A stretch of 64,000 nt of DNA from UBA6176 sp032119375 (GTDB lineage: Bacteria > Verrucomicrobiota > Verrucomicrobiia > Limisphaerales > UBA9464): assembly GCA_964430505.1 (NCBI GenBank), contig CAYSGH010000005.1:1-64000 (forward strand), given 5' to 3'. Below are positions 63,302 through 64,000 of the stretch, piece after piece. The notes below the pieces were generated by a model. It had not been told where the DNA came from. It worked only from the letters and a program-made list of their open reading frames with translations, and did not search any database. How positions within the stretch are numbered: the first letter of the stretch is position 1; every line of letters begins with the position of its first letter. The translations under genes and the position numbers were made by a program.

Positions 63302-64000
63302 TCATTCCCAGCGCGGCTCGCGGCCGTGCAGGTGGCGAACGAGGTGATCCATGCGCCGCCGCGACCCGTAGGGCGTCTCCGCCGCGCCATGCCCGGTGCC
63401 GGGCATGACCAGCAGGTCGAAGTCCTTGTCCGCGCGGACCAACGCCGCCGCCACCTGGTGCGTGCTCGCCGGGTCCACGTTGGTGTCCACCTCGCCCACG
63501 ATCAGCAAGATCCGTCCCTGGAGCCGATGCGCCTGTTCGGCGTTCGACGAATCCGCGTAGTGCGGCCCCACCGGCCAACCCATCCACTGCTCGTTCCACC
63601 AGATCTTGTCCACGCGGTTGTCGTGGCATCCGCAGTCGCTCACCGCCACGCGGTAGAAGTCCCCGTGCGCGATCAACGCCCGGGCCGCGCTCTGCCCCCC
63701 GGCGGACCCGCCGTAGATCCCCACCCGCGACAGGTCCATCCACGGACGCGTCCGCGCCGCCGCTCGGAGCCACGCGATGCGGTCGGGGAATCCCGAGTCC
63801 CCGAGGTTTTTCCAGCAGACGTCGTGGAACGCCTTGGAGCGATGGTTCGTCCCCATGCCGTCGATCTGGACCACGACGAAACCCAGCTCGGCGATGGCAT
63901 GTTGGCGCGTCAGGCGGCCGAACTCCTTCGGCACGAACGCCCCCTGTGGACCGGCGTAGATCTCCTCCACGACCGGGTAGCGGCGCGAGGGATCGAAGTT
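63302..64000 (-). CDS. S9-family prolyl oligopeptidase, C-terminal part (runs off the window)
   Basis: At least 233 codons; the 5' end lies beyond 64000. The catalytic domain is clear: YPVVEEIYAGPQGAFVPKEF, LGFVVVQIDGMGTNHRSKAF, the nucleophile Ser in RVGIYGGSAGGQSAARALIA, the Asp in LLIVGEVDTNVDPASTHQVA and the His in MPGTGHGAAET. A DPP-IV-like or acylaminoacyl peptidase with an upstream beta-propeller is expected. It precedes the ThuA gene on the same strand with an 83-base gap, so co-transcription is possible. Confidence 0.88.
   Translation of the reverse strand, partial: NFDPSRRYPVVEEIYAGPQGAFVPKEFGRLTRQHAIAELGFVVVQIDGMGTNHRSKAFHDVCWKNLGDSGFPDRIAWLRAAARTRPWMDLSRVGIYGGSAGGQSAARALIAHGDFYRVAVSDCGCHDNRVDKIWWNEQWMGWPVGPHYADSSNAEQAHRLQGRILLIVGEVDTNVDPASTHQVAAALVRADKDFDLLVMPGTGHGAAETPYGSRRRMDHLVRHLHGREPRWE

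Overview
The window looks like a piece of a high-GC chromosome from the PVC superphylum, most likely Verrucomicrobiota. The evidence is gene content. There are HEAT/PVC-type haem c proteins, a DUF1501 plus DUF1549/DUF1553 pair, a planctomycete-type cytochrome (PSCyt1), a TIGR03067-like/ThuA fusion and two pseudopilins with the [22 protein letters not shown] leader. SUMF1 and Hcp proteins carry the Ca-binding and C-terminal modules common in Verrucomicrobiota. The phylum is an inference; no rRNA is present. Two tRNA genes are encoded: Lys(CTT) at 2196-2270 and a CAT-anticodon tRNA at 13632-13707.

Layout. 1-10.2 kb: two large HEAT/cytochrome c proteins on the minus strand flanking a tRNA and a PQQ-type sugar dehydrogenase, then a TraB-like lipoprotein, a zinc alcohol dehydrogenase and a DedA membrane protein. 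10.2-16.2 kb: a scrap yard. A 3'-truncated group II intron, with a stop codon inside its reverse transcriptase, is joined at about 11080 to an IS3-type transposase remnant. Further on are an orphan SecF C-terminus beside a tRNA and a squalene-hopene-cyclase C-terminus. Between them lie two intact exported Hcp-like proteins. 16.2-21.9 kb: pseudopilin plus Tat-exported partner, a SUMF1 protein with a broken N-terminus, an FKBP isomerase preceded by a possible RNA pseudoknot, and a BioF-like enzyme. 21.9-26.7 kb: a sugar ABC transporter operon (lipoprotein, AroE-like enzyme, double ATPase, permease with an extra extracytoplasmic domain). 26.7-28.3 kb: a MoaB/MogA-like gene and the rplM-rpsI operon with promoter and terminator. 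29.1-36.3 kb: a 170-bp inverted-repeat element, then a tightly overlapping AsmA/M20 peptidase/CobW operon and a GIY-YIG protein. 36.2-41.6 kb: the DUF1553-DUF1501 operon. 41.8-45.0 kb: a secreted protein made of two apparently identical 1415-bp units. 45.3-46.3 kb: a truncated IS4-type transposase fused to a truncated PSCyt1 gene. 46.5-47.3 kb: a second pseudopilin.

47.5-55.3 kb is the most coherent module. It has an OFA-type MFS transporter with its small partner, a sugar dehydrogenase, a sulfocyanin-like cupredoxin, a diheme c-type protein, a second MFS transporter, an N-acetylneuraminate-lyase-like enzyme and an AGE epimerase. Most junctions overlap or are a few bases apart. It reads as uptake and catabolism of an amino or acidic sugar, coupled to periplasmic sugar oxidation with copper and haem electron carriers. 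55.4-64 kb holds housekeeping and hydrolytic genes: a TPR protein, AccD, an M13 peptidase, a cysteine desulfurase, a ThuA protein and a truncated S9 peptidase at the edge.

No CRISPR array, prophage or complete mobile element is visible. All functional calls come from motif recognition by eye, not from database searches.
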